Positions 35,001 to 42,700 of a stretch of DNA of 64,000 nt are shown piece by piece. The position numbers were made by a program, and so were the translations under genes. Position 1 is the first letter of the stretch, and the number at the start of each line of letters is the position of its first letter. The notes under the pieces are model-generated. The model was not told the origin of the DNA, did not search any database, and worked only from the letters and a program-made list of their open reading frames with translations. Origin of the DNA: Streptomyces changanensis (GTDB lineage: Bacteria > Actinomycetota > Actinomycetes > Streptomycetales > Streptomycetaceae); assembly GCF_024600715.1 (NCBI RefSeq), contig NZ_CP102332.1, forward strand, positions 124,001 to 188,000, given 5' to 3'.

Positions 35001-36392
35001 ACGGCGGCGGACACGGACCTGACGGCCGTGGCGGACGGCCCGCCGGACGGTGTCGTCCTGCTGGGCGCGCTGGGCGACGACGGCGGGCCGCCCTTCCTGC
35101 CGGCCGGTTTCCCCGTCGTGCGCGCCGCCCTGCGGGCCGCCCCGCGGCGCCTGATCCTCGCCCGGGAGGCCGGATACGGGGCGCGGGCGGCCGGTACGGA
35201 CGGCCTGCTGCGGTCCGCCGCCCGCGAGTACCCCGACGTCACGGTGCGCTGCGTCGCGCTCACCCCGGGCGGCGCACTCGACGCGGACGGTCCCGACACC
35301 CCGGTCGGGATGTCCGGCGGGGCCGGGGCACCCGGTGGGGGCGGTGTGTCCGGTGCGGTGGCGGCCGCGGAGGCGCTGCTGGACGAGCTGACCGCGGACG
35401 GTACCGAACCCGTGGTGGTGCGTACGCCCGCCGGGCGGTTCGCGCCGGGGCTCGTCGAGGCGCCCCTCGGCCCGCTCGCCGGTACCGGCGCGGGGCCGGC
35501 CGGCGAGGGCGCCGCCGAGGCGCAGGCCCTGGGACTGGACCGCGACAGCGTGCTGGTCGTCGTCGGCGGGGCCCGCGGGATCACCGCGCGGTGCGTCACC
35601 GCGCTGGCGGCCGCCGCCCACTGCCGGATCGAGCTCCTCGGCCGCACCCCGGCGCCCGCGGGCCCCGAGGAGCCGGTGACCGCCGTGGCGCCCGACCGCG
35701 CCGCCCTGCGGGGCGCACTGGCCCGTACCGGGCGCCACGCCTCGCCCGCCGACGTGAACCGCGCCGCCGACCTGATCCTCGCCCAGCGGGAGGTCGCCGC
35801 GACGCTGGACGCCGTGCGCGCCGCCGGCGGCCGGGCCGCGTACCGCAGCGTCGACTGCCGGGACGCGTCCGCCGTGCTCCAGGCCATCAAGGAGATCCAT
35901 TCCGAACACGGCCGCGTCGACGGGGTGGTCCACGCCGCCGGGATCATCGAGGACCGGCTGATCGAGGACAAGTCGGAAGCGTCGTTCCGCCGCGTCCACG
36001 GCACCAAGGCGGAGGGCGCGGCCGCGCTGCTCACGGCGGTCGAGCAGCTGCCCGAGGCGGAACGCCCCTCCTTCGCCGTCCTGTTCGGCAGCGTCGCCGC
36101 CGTCCTCGGCAACCGCGGTCAGGCCGACTACGCCGCCGCCAACGACGCGCTGGAGACGTACGGCGCCGCCTGGGCCGCCCGCACGGGGCGCCGTGCGCTG
36201 ACCGTGCACTGGGGGCCGTGGGCCCCTTCCGAGGGACACGGCGGCATGGTCGGCCCGGAGCTGGCGCGGCACTACGCCCGGCGCGGGGTGCGCCTGATCG
36301 ATCCGGAGGAGGGCGCCCTGGCCCTGTTGCGGGAGCTCGCCTGGGGCGACCCGGCGGAGCGGGCGGTCGTCCTGACCGCCTCGGAGTGGTGA
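29016..36392 (+). CDS. PUFA-synthase-like type I PKS: NPD-NPD-KS-AT-ACP-KR
   Basis: A 2458-residue megasynthase. Two nitronate-monooxygenase-fold (NPD/PfaD-like) domains come first (about 8-240 and 305-670), each with an ECGG flavin/active-site loop. PVAQGPMTRVSDGADF in the second is typical of PfaD, the enoyl reductase of PUFA synthases. Then KS (about 680-1110; C872, H1007, H1047 intact), AT (about 1250-1590; GHSYGE, S1345; CAFHSP fits malonyl), one ACP (about 1750-1830; DSIKR, S1793) and a KR (about 1945-2450; GGARGITARC, Tyr2372 in ADYAAAND). The ATG is 5 nt after GGAG. From memory it resembles the S. coelicolor SCO0124-SCO0129 locus, annotated as a PUFA/EPA-like cluster. It probably builds a reduced or partly unsaturated chain iteratively with the next protein. 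Confidence 0.88.
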   Translation: MTSAEHVLNPVIGLTPFGEPDARLAAAVTRGGGLGVLDLGPGDRAARAALGDLRGWLPGRYGVRIGPRCRLRSGDVAGLLGGPGGPRTVLLGAGAAPRAADLPPGVRVLAEVTGLAEARAALDDGAHGLVARGSECGGRIGDLGTFVLLQQLLDATGPDGPPIWACGGMAPGTAAAAVVGGAAGVVLDTQLALLAESSLPASVAAVLRSVDGSETTVRGGHRFLPRRRPGGDPPEADAPADEDRVAAMLGGRDPDTRLLPVGQDAFLAALFADRHRDAAGAVRAVTAAVRAATEDDAAARGLRAGAPMSRALGTALPVAQGPMTRVSDGADFARVVADGGALPFLALALADRGRADALLSEAAAALRGRPWGVGILGFAPERTRAAQLDAVRAHRPSHAVIAGGRPSQARALEADGIRTFLHVPSPGLLRQYLAQGTRRFVFEGAECGGHVGPRNSFPLWEAQTGVLLDHLADDPGAAPGIEVFFAGGVHDARSAAMVAALAAPLTARGCAVGVLMGTAYLFTREAVTHGAVRPLFQRQVLAAERTALLRTAPGHATRCVPSPFSDGFRDLAAGLRAEGLPEREVWERLERLNVGRLRLASKGVERTGTGALIPVDEERQYAEGMFMAGEVAVLRDATTTVAALHASVTEGAAAFLDRRRAALRAGRDTARAGDGPGAPAPLDVAVVGMACMFPQAPDLASFWAQVLDGRDAVTEVPPERWDPAVHCSPGPDGADAPSASRWGGFLPRVPFDPLRYGIPPASLGSIEPVQLLALEASRRALEDAGYGEGGRPFDRTRTGVVFGTEAGSDLSHATTLRTVLPSYYGQVPAALDGQLPRLTEDTFPGLLANVVAGRVANRLDLRGPNYTVDAACASSLAAVDVACKELVLGTSDVMLCGGADLHNGINDYALFTSVHALSPTGRSRAFDGAADGIALGEGVACVVLKRLADAERDGDRVYGVIKGVGASSDGRSLGLTAPRPEGQRAALERAYRSAGVSPAEVGLLEAHGTGTVVGDRTELGVLTDVFSEAGAPGGSCVLGSVKSQIGHTKCAAGLAGLVKTALALYTGVRPPTLHLERPNSAWRAGDSPFVFHREALPWPAAPERRYAGLSAFGFGGTNFHAVLAAHRAAGPPPAHARDAWPAELFLFRGADPAAARHAAAEMLAPAAAAARGEAPWRLRDLAATAAHRAARARGAVRIAFVATDVEDLCRLLRAAVETDGRADGGTDGRAGAGAGDGVHRAVGGGGEAGCTAFLFPGQGSQRPGMSAHLFTTFPDLGRLLGADTDGRAVAALYPPAAFDDAAREEARRALTDTRAAQPALGVVELAAYELLTRCGIRPDMAAGHSYGELVALCAAGVVDAEALPRLSSARAAAILDAAGDEPGAMAAVAAAPDDIGRVLGGPPLPGGLVVANHNAPRQSVLSGPTHAVEAAARRLRDAGLGVRRLPVACAFHSPLVAGAGPAFGRVLDEQPLREPEFTVWANRTARPYGSGSQAVREELAAQIGAPVRFAAQIEAMYGAGARTFVEVGPGRVLTRLVSDVLGDRPHRVVACEPHVGSGLPGFLDALARLAVAGVPVAHDWMFRGRDAVDVDVTAPPRTPGWTVDGHLVRTASGEPLPGALAPARRVVEAPVTTNPDEAPGGASDALIAEFLRSSREVIAAQRDVLLTYFGGVPEGAAPGRRDPVPLSPPLVSPVSVSGPVAPPRYEAGPVPEHGAGRSDGTGVAEPAAPAAYGAVPVPPGDGAAEAPAPRTAARLTEETVLRAVLELISERTGYPLDMVEPGLDLEADLSVDSIKRAEIAGELARRLGGSGGPTPAALDDTELEELTRARTASEIARWLVARAAPAGPEEDPPAPPGAPVTAPGAVRGDAPSTYEEPGSTAPDGDGLGAGRTAWPGWAPGTGAAVPPRAMAGARATDPLPAGAATPAAEAPDPAEPVVAAPRRYRVVQRALAGAGGAAADLAGTRWVLLGDGTGAWRGTAAELRARLAARGAHAVTAADTDLTAVADGPPDGVVLLGALGDDGGPPFLPAGFPVVRAALRAAPRRLILAREAGYGARAAGTDGLLRSAAREYPDVTVRCVALTPGGALDADGPDTPVGMSGGAGAPGGGGVSGAVAAAEALLDELTADGTEPVVVRTPAGRFAPGLVEAPLGPLAGTGAGPAGEGAAEAQALGLDRDSVLVVVGGARGITARCVTALAAAAHCRIELLGRTPAPAGPEEPVTAVAPDRAALRGALARTGRHASPADVNRAADLILAQREVAATLDAVRAAGGRAAYRSVDCRDASAVLQAIKEIHSEHGRVDGVVHAAGIIEDRLIEDKSEASFRRVHGTKAEGAAALLTAVEQLPEAERPSFAVLFGSVAAVLGNRGQADYAAANDALETYGAAWAARTGRRALTVHWGPWAPSEGHGGMVGPELARHYARRGVRLIDPEEGALALLRELAWGDPAERAVVLTASEW

Positions 36393-36393
36393 G

Positions 36394-39300
36394 GTGACCC
36401 GCCCTCCGCACGGGACCGGCGCCCCCGCCGCCGCGCCCGTCGCCATCACCGGCATGGCCGTACTGCTGCCGGGCGCGCCCGACATGGACGCGTACTGGCA
36501 CAACCTGCGCGCGGGCGTGGACGTCATCGGCGAGGTCCCGCCGGGCCGCTGGGACGCCGCCTACTACCACCCCGGCACCGCGCCGGAGCCCGCGACGGCC
36601 GACCGGGTCTACTGCCGGCGCGGCGGGTTCGTGGACGCCGTCGCGGAGGTCGACGTCACGCGCTGGGGGGTCATGCCGCGTTCCGTGCCCGGCACCGAGC
36701 CGGACCAGCTGATCGCCCTCCACGTGGCCGCGGCCGCGCTCGCCGACGCGGGGGGCGCCGACCGGCTGCCCGACCGCGACCGGGTCGGGATCGTCCTCGG
36801 GCGGGGCGGCTACCTCACCCCCGGCCTGGTCCGCCTCGACCAGCGGGTCCGCACCGCCCATCAGTTGGTGCACACCCTCGGCGAGCTGGTGCCCGGGCTG
36901 GACGCGGACCGACTGGACCGGGTGCGGGAGGCGTTCACCGCGCGCCTGGGCCCGGACCGGCCGGAGGACGCCATCGGGCTCGTGCCCAACCTCGCCGCCT
37001 CGCGGGTCGCCAACCGCCTGGACCTGCGGGGCCCCGCCTACACCGTCGACGCCGCCTGCGCGTCGTCGCTGCTGGCCGTGGACCAGGCCGTCGCCGCGCT
37101 CGCCTCCGGACGGTGCGACCTGATGCTCGCGGGGGGCGTGCACCACTGCCACGACATCACGCTGTGGAGCGTCTTCTCGCAGCTGCGCGCCCTCTCCCCC
37201 AGCGAACGGATCCGCCCCTTCCACCGCGGCGCCGACGGCCTCCTCATCGGCGAGGGCACGGGGGTGGTGGTGCTCAAGCGCCTCGCCGACGCGCAGCGCG
37301 ACGGCGACCGGGTCTACGCCGTCATCCGCGGTACCGGGGTGAGCAGCGACGGCCGCGCCTCGGGCCTGGTGAACCCCGATCCGGCCGGGCAGGCCCGCGC
37401 GGTGCGGGCGGCCTGGCGGGCCGCCGGCCTGGACCCCGCGGCGCCCGGCGCGCTGGGGATGCTGGAGGCGCACGGCACGGGCACCCCCGCCGGCGACGCC
37501 GCCGAACTGGCCACGCTGCGGGAGGTGTTCGGCCCGGCGGACACCGGTGCGTCCGCGCACCGGGCGGTGATCGGATCGGTGAAGTCCATGATCGGGCACG
37601 CCATGCCCGCCGCGGGGGTGGCGGGGCTCGTCAAGGCGGCACTGGCCGTCCACCACGGCGTGCTGCTGCCGACCCTGCACTGCGAGGACCCCCATCCGGC
37701 GCTGGCCGGGACCCGCTTCCGGCCGCTCGCGCAGGCGGCCCCCTGGGAGCCCGCACCGGGTGGCGGGCCGCGCCGGGCCGCGGTCAACGCCTTCGGGTTC
37801 GGCGGGATCAACGCGCACGTCGTCCTCGAACAGGCCCCGCGCCGGGCGGGCGCCGTACCGGCCGGATCACCGGCGCCGCCCGCCGCCACGGCGGGGGCGG
37901 GGCGGCGGGGGCGGGCGGTGGTCGACGAGCCGGAGCGGGTCCTGCTGCTGGCCGCCGCGACGCCCGACGCCCTCGCCGGCCTCCTCGACGAGCACCAGGC
38001 CGCAGCAGCGGCGGGCGCGGTGGGTGGCGTGGTCGGGGTCCCGGCCGGTGCGGACGCCGGCCCGGTGCGGCTGGGCGTCGTCGGTCCCACCCCCAAGCGG
38101 CTCGCCCTGGCCCGGCGGGCCGTCGCCAAGGGCGAACCCTGGCACGGGCGCGGCGACGTGTGGTTCCGGCCGTACCCGCTGGTGGGTGCCGGCGCGTCCG
38201 GGGCCGGGGCGGGCGCGGCCGGCCGGACGGTCTTCCTCTTCCCCGGTCTCGAGGCGGAGTTCGCGCCCCACGTGGACGACGTCGCCGACCGGTTCGGCCT
38301 CCCCCGCCCACCGACCGCCCCCGCCGGGCCCCCGGACGGCGGCCCGGACGGACGGAACGGACCCGACGGATCGGGCGGGTCGGGCGGGCTGGGCGGGTCG
38401 GGCGGGTCGGCCGGGTCGGCCGGGTCGGGCGGGCTGGGCGGGCTGGGCCGGCACGGGCTCGGTGTCGTCGCCGTCGGCCGCCTGATGGACGCCGTGCTGC
38501 GCCGCATGGGCGTCGTCCCGGACGCGGTCGCCGGACACAGCGTCGGCGAGTGGACGGCGATGGCCGCGGGCGGCCTCTACGAGGAGGAGGCGGTCGACGC
38601 GTTCATGGCCGCCCTCGACCCGGAGACGGTCCGGGGCGCCGACCTGGCGTACGCGGCCGTCGGCGCGCACGCCGACCGGGTCGCCGGACGGCTGGCCTCC
38701 GGAGACCACCCGGGTGTGGTCGTCTCGCACGACAACGCCCCCCGCCAGTCCATGGTCTGCGGGCCGCCCGCCGCGGTGGAGCGGTTCGCCGCCGTGCTGC
38801 GCGCCGAAGGGGTACTGGTCCGCACGCTGCCGTTCCGCTCCGGCTTCCACACCCCGATGCTCGCGCCCTGTCTCGGGCCGTTCCGGGACGCCGCCGAGCG
38901 ACTGCCGCTGCGCACCCCGCACACGCCCGTCTGGTCCGGTACGACGGCGGCGCCGTTCCCGGCCGACGAGGCGGGCGTCCGGGAGCTGTTCGTACGCCAC
39001 CTCCTCGAACCGGTCCGCTTCCGCGCGCTGACCGGGGCGCTGTACGCGGCGGGCTTCCGGGTCTTCGTCCAGGCGGGGCCCGGGCAGCTCGGCTCCCTGG
39101 TGGGTGACTCGCTCGCCGAGCGGGACCACCTGGTGGTGGCCGCCAACTCCGCGCAGCGCGGCGGGCTCGACCAGCTCCGGCGGGTGGCCACCGCCCTGTG
39201 GACGGCGGGCGTCGCCACCGGCCCGCACGCGGTCGACGCGCCCGACGGGCCCCACGCGACCGGGCGCGCCGCCCACCGCCCCGCTCCCGTCGTCGTCGAC

Positions 39301-41493
39301 GGGCGGGCCGGGCGGCCCGGGCGGCGGGACCAGCCGGTCCGGCTGGACCTCGGCGGCGCGCTGGTGACCCTGCCGCCGTCCGCCCGCCCGTCCCTGACCC
39401 CGCACGCCTCCCCCGGCGCCGGACCCGTTGTGCCGGCCGCCGCCGACCCGGCCGTCGGCGCCCCCGCCGTCGCGCCCGCGCCGGCGGCCGCCGGCCCCGT
39501 CGCGGTGGAGCTGGCGGCCCTGCTGCACGAGACCGCGCAGGCCGCGCGCACCGCCGCCGCGCTGCTCGGCGCGGACCGTACCGCCGCGCCCGCACGCCGC
39601 CCGGCACCGGCGGCCGTCACACCGCCGGAGCGGCGGCCGGGACGGATCCCGGGAGGCGGGACGGGGCGCGGCACGGGGCAGGGGGCGGGTCAGCGTCCCG
39701 CGGACGCCGTCCGCTCGGAGGGCGTACCGCGCCGGCCGGGTGCCGCCCCGACGGGTCCCGCGCGGCGCGAGACGGTACGGCACGAGACGGTGCGGGTGTC
39801 GGTCGAGCACACGCCGTACCTGCTGGACCACTGCTTCTTCCCGCAGCGCGCGGACTGGCCGGACGTCGCCGACCGGTGGCCGGTGGTGCCGGCGACGACG
39901 ATCGTGGCGCACCTGACGGCGGCGGCGGAGCGGGCCGTGCCGGGGCGGGTGGCCGTGGCGGTGCACGACGCGTGCTTCGACCGGTGGCTCACGGCGTCCG
40001 AACCGGTGGACGTCCCGGTCACCGTCACCCCGCGCGGGCCGGGGCGGGTGGCGGTGTCGTTCGGACCGCACGCCCGCGCCGTCGTGGAACTGGCCGACCG
40101 TCACCCCGCGGCGCCTCCGCCGCCCGCACCGCCGAACCCGGCCTCCGAGCGCGCGCCCGACCACACCGCCGAGCAGGTTTACCGGGAGCGCTGGATGTTC
40201 CACGGACCGGCCTACCAGGGCCTGAGCCGGCTCACCGCCATCGGTGACCGACACGTGCGGGCCACCCTCACCACGCCGCCCGCGCCGGGCGCGCTGCTGG
40301 ACAACGTCGGCCAGGTCCTCGGCTACTGGATCATGGCGACCCGTACCGAGCGGACCGTGGTCTTCCCCGTACGGATGCGGCGGCTGCGCTTCTTCGGCCC
40401 TGAACCGCGGCCCGGGACGCCGGTGGAGTGCCTGGTGCGGATCGGCTCCCTCACGGACACCGTCCTGGAGGCCGACGCGGTGCTGACGGTGGCGGGACGG
40501 GTGTGGGCGGAGCTGACCGGCTGGCAGGACCGCCGCTTCGACAACGACCCGCACACCCGGCCGGTGGAACGCTTCCCCGAGCGCCACACCCTGTCGGCGA
40601 CCGGGCCCGGCGGCTGGTCGCTGGTGTTCGAGCGCTGGCCCGACCTGGCGTCCCGGGAGCTGATCATGCGCAACGCGCTGGGCGGTCCCGAGCGGGCCGC
40701 CTACGCCGCCAGACCGCCGCGCGGCCGCCGGCAGTGGCTGCTGGGCCGGATCGCCGCGAAGGACGCCGTGCGCCGTCTGCTGTGGGACGCCGGGGAGGGG
40801 CCCGTCTTCCCGGCCGAGCTCCTCGTGGAGAACGAGCCGTCGGGGCGGCCGCGGGTCACCGGTCGGCACGGGCGCTCGCTCCCGCCGCTGGCGGTGTCGC
40901 TGGCGCACCGCGCCGAGGCGGGTGTCGCGCTCGCCCTCCCCGGACGCCCGCCGGACGCGGTGGACGCGGTGGACGCGTCGGGCTCGGTGGGCGGCGTGGG
41001 GGCGGGGGCCTGTCGGCCGGGGCCGGGGATCGACATCGAGGAGATCGCCGTGCCGGCCGGGGCCACCGTGGCCACCGCGCTCGGACCGGAGGAGTACGCG
41101 CTGCTGACGGCCTGCCAGGCACGGTCCGGGGAACCGCCCGAGGTGTGGTTCACCCGCTTCTGGGCGGCGAAGGAGGCCGTCGCCAAGGCGGAGGGCACCG
41201 GCTTCGGCGGCCGCCCCCGGGACATCGCGGTGACGGCCGCCGACCCGGACCGGTTGACGGTCCACGTCCACCGGCCGGACACGCTGCGGATCACCACCGG
41301 TACACCGGACGGGTCCGGCGCGTCCGGCACGCCGCGCACACGGGTCCCGGCCCGCGTGTACCGGGTCGACTGCGCCCGGGTCGCCAACCCGCCGGGGCTG
41401 CCGCCGCGCGCGTACGTCGTGGCGTGGACGACCGGCCCGGACCCGGAACCGCCGGGTACGGGCGCCGACCGTGACGAGGGGGACCAGTCGTGA
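36394..41493 (+). CDS. PUFA-synthase-like type I PKS: KS-AT-DH-phosphopantetheinyl transferase
   Basis: A 1699-residue partner synthase starting with GTG 1 nt after the previous stop. KS is at about 10-470 with catalytic C222, H360 and H402 all present, so it is not a chain-length-factor-type decarboxylase-dead KS. AT (about 610-950) has GHSVGEW with S716. After an Ala/Pro-rich linker comes a double-hotdog dehydratase (about 1120-1400) with H1146 in LLDHCFF and D1303 in LLDNVGQVLG. An integral Sfp/AcpS-like phosphopantetheinyl transferase ends the protein (about 1440-1690): GIDIEEI with D1547 and WFTRFWAAKEAVAKAEG. The PPTase would activate the ACPs of this system. A Gly/Ser repeat tract (residues about 650-690) may have expanded by slippage. 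It has no thioesterase. Confidence 0.88.
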   Translation: MTRPPHGTGAPAAAPVAITGMAVLLPGAPDMDAYWHNLRAGVDVIGEVPPGRWDAAYYHPGTAPEPATADRVYCRRGGFVDAVAEVDVTRWGVMPRSVPGTEPDQLIALHVAAAALADAGGADRLPDRDRVGIVLGRGGYLTPGLVRLDQRVRTAHQLVHTLGELVPGLDADRLDRVREAFTARLGPDRPEDAIGLVPNLAASRVANRLDLRGPAYTVDAACASSLLAVDQAVAALASGRCDLMLAGGVHHCHDITLWSVFSQLRALSPSERIRPFHRGADGLLIGEGTGVVVLKRLADAQRDGDRVYAVIRGTGVSSDGRASGLVNPDPAGQARAVRAAWRAAGLDPAAPGALGMLEAHGTGTPAGDAAELATLREVFGPADTGASAHRAVIGSVKSMIGHAMPAAGVAGLVKAALAVHHGVLLPTLHCEDPHPALAGTRFRPLAQAAPWEPAPGGGPRRAAVNAFGFGGINAHVVLEQAPRRAGAVPAGSPAPPAATAGAGRRGRAVVDEPERVLLLAAATPDALAGLLDEHQAAAAAGAVGGVVGVPAGADAGPVRLGVVGPTPKRLALARRAVAKGEPWHGRGDVWFRPYPLVGAGASGAGAGAAGRTVFLFPGLEAEFAPHVDDVADRFGLPRPPTAPAGPPDGGPDGRNGPDGSGGSGGLGGSGGSAGSAGSGGLGGLGRHGLGVVAVGRLMDAVLRRMGVVPDAVAGHSVGEWTAMAAGGLYEEEAVDAFMAALDPETVRGADLAYAAVGAHADRVAGRLASGDHPGVVVSHDNAPRQSMVCGPPAAVERFAAVLRAEGVLVRTLPFRSGFHTPMLAPCLGPFRDAAERLPLRTPHTPVWSGTTAAPFPADEAGVRELFVRHLLEPVRFRALTGALYAAGFRVFVQAGPGQLGSLVGDSLAERDHLVVAANSAQRGGLDQLRRVATALWTAGVATGPHAVDAPDGPHATGRAAHRPAPVVVDGRAGRPGRRDQPVRLDLGGALVTLPPSARPSLTPHASPGAGPVVPAAADPAVGAPAVAPAPAAAGPVAVELAALLHETAQAARTAAALLGADRTAAPARRPAPAAVTPPERRPGRIPGGGTGRGTGQGAGQRPADAVRSEGVPRRPGAAPTGPARRETVRHETVRVSVEHTPYLLDHCFFPQRADWPDVADRWPVVPATTIVAHLTAAAERAVPGRVAVAVHDACFDRWLTASEPVDVPVTVTPRGPGRVAVSFGPHARAVVELADRHPAAPPPPAPPNPASERAPDHTAEQVYRERWMFHGPAYQGLSRLTAIGDRHVRATLTTPPAPGALLDNVGQVLGYWIMATRTERTVVFPVRMRRLRFFGPEPRPGTPVECLVRIGSLTDTVLEADAVLTVAGRVWAELTGWQDRRFDNDPHTRPVERFPERHTLSATGPGGWSLVFERWPDLASRELIMRNALGGPERAAYAARPPRGRRQWLLGRIAAKDAVRRLLWDAGEGPVFPAELLVENEPSGRPRVTGRHGRSLPPLAVSLAHRAEAGVALALPGRPPDAVDAVDASGSVGGVGAGACRPGPGIDIEEIAVPAGATVATALGPEEYALLTACQARSGEPPEVWFTRFWAAKEAVAKAEGTGFGGRPRDIAVTAADPDRLTVHVHRPDTLRITTGTPDGSGASGTPRTRVPARVYRVDCARVANPPGLPPRAYVVAWTTGPDPEPPGTGADRDEGDQS

Positions 41494-41855
41494 CGACCAG
41501 CCGGCCCGGCGTGTCCGGGGCCACCGACGAGGCGGACGAGGCGGACGAGGCACGGATACTCGCCGAACTGACCGCCATGATCCAGCAGGTGCTGGAGGGG
41601 TACGAGCTGGAGGAGGGCGAGGTCACCCCGGCGACCCGCTTCGGCAGGGACCTCGAACTGGAGAGCATCGACCTGGTGACGCTCGCCGGGCTGCTGGAGG
41701 AGCGCTACGGCGGTGCGGTCAACTTCGCCGCCTTCGTGGCCGACATGGAGCTCGAGGAGATCATCGAGCTGGACGTGGGCCGACTGGTCGGGCACATCCG
41801 CCGGTGCCTGGAGGCCGCGGACGGAGTCCGGTCGGACGGAGTCCGGTCGCGATGA
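41490..41855 (+). CDS. Free acyl carrier protein
   Basis: A 121-residue acidic carrier protein. The phosphopantetheine site is Ser59 in RDLELESIDLVTLAG, where Glu replaces the usual Asp before Ser. The start is GTG overlapping the PKS stop (GTGA). The C-terminal helices read LEERYGGAVNFAAFVADMEL. It is the second ACP of the pathway, since the megasynthase has only one, and may serve chain transfer to, or release by, the following hydrolase. The fused PPTase of the upstream gene likely loads it. Confidence 0.88.
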   Translation: MTTSRPGVSGATDEADEADEARILAELTAMIQQVLEGYELEEGEVTPATRFGRDLELESIDLVTLAGLLEERYGGAVNFAAFVADMELEEIIELDVGRLVGHIRRCLEAADGVRSDGVRSR

Positions 41856-42700
41856 CCTTCCTCGACACCGGCCGGGTCCGGCTGCACGTGCAGCGCCTCA
41901 CCCCCACCGGCGGTGGCCCGGCGCGCGCGACCGTGGTCCTGCTCCACGGCCTGCTCACCGACAGCCTCGCCAGCTACTACTTCACCGTGGCCCCGGCCTT
42001 CGCCGCCGCCGGTCTGGACGTGGTCATGTACGACCACCGGGGGCACGGCCGCAGCGGACGTCCGGCGTCCGGCTACGGGCTCGACGCGTTCACCGACGAT
42101 CTGGAGGCGGTGCTCACCGGGGTCGGGGTGCCCGGGCCGGTGCACCTGGTGGGCAATTCGTACGGCGGCACGGTCGCCTTCTCCTACGCCCAACGGCGCC
42201 CGGAGCGGGTGGCGAGCCTGGTGGTCGTCGAGTCGGAACCCGCCACCGCGGCGTGGGCGGTCAAACTGGCCGGGTTGCTGGAGCGGGTCCGCCACGCGAT
42301 GAGCACCGACGAGGAGGCCGCCCTCGACTGGATCGCCGCCCACCACGGCGGCCACACCGCCCGCCTGGCGAGGTCCGCCGGACGGCTGGTGCGGGACACC
42401 ACCATCGCCCGGGACGTTCCGGCCGGCCCGGTGCTCGACGACGCGCGGATCCGCGCGATCCGCTGCCCCGTCCTCGCCCTCTACGGCGCCGACTCCGACC
42501 TGGCGGCACAGGCGCCCCGGCTGCGCTCGCTGCTGCCGCGCTGCACCACGGAACTGCTGCCGGGGCTGCGGCACTCGGTGCTGGTGGAGGCGCCCGGCCT
42601 CGTGCGGGACGCGGTCCTCGACTGGGTCACCCGCCACGCCCCGCCGCCGGAGACCGCGCCGAAGGCGGTCGCGGCGGGGGCGGAGGTGGGCTCGCGGTGA
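41852..42700 (+). CDS. Alpha/beta hydrolase (candidate chain-releasing thioesterase)
   Basis: A 282-residue alpha/beta hydrolase. The oxyanion motif is VVLLHGLLTDS, the nucleophile Ser is in LVGNSYGGTVAF, the acid is in ALYGADSDL, and His is in LRHSVLVEAPG. The ATG overlaps the ACP stop (ATGA). Since neither PKS protein has a thioesterase and no other release enzyme is in the operon, the natural role is hydrolysis or esterification of the ACP-bound chain. Its sequence is closer to general esterases and menaquinone-type hydrolases than to PKS type II thioesterases. The role is inferred from context. Confidence 0.82.
   Translation: MTFLDTGRVRLHVQRLTPTGGGPARATVVLLHGLLTDSLASYYFTVAPAFAAAGLDVVMYDHRGHGRSGRPASGYGLDAFTDDLEAVLTGVGVPGPVHLVGNSYGGTVAFSYAQRRPERVASLVVVESEPATAAWAVKLAGLLERVRHAMSTDEEAALDWIAAHHGGHTARLARSAGRLVRDTTIARDVPAGPVLDDARIRAIRCPVLALYGADSDLAAQAPRLRSLLPRCTTELLPGLRHSVLVEAPGLVRDAVLDWVTRHAPPPETAPKAVAAGAEVGSR

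Noticed and set aside
29226..36527. A very long open frame on the minus strand opposite the PKS gene
   Set aside because: It mirrors the PKS reading frame; long antisense frames are a by-product of GC-rich third codon positions, and it has no recognisable domain or low-complexity-free core.
29016..41493. Enediyne-type PKS
   Set aside because: Enediyne PKSs carry KS-AT-ACP-KR-DH-PPTase in one protein and are accompanied by a TEBC thioesterase and UnbL/UnbV/UnbU genes. Here the domains are split over two proteins with two KSs and none of these partners is present.
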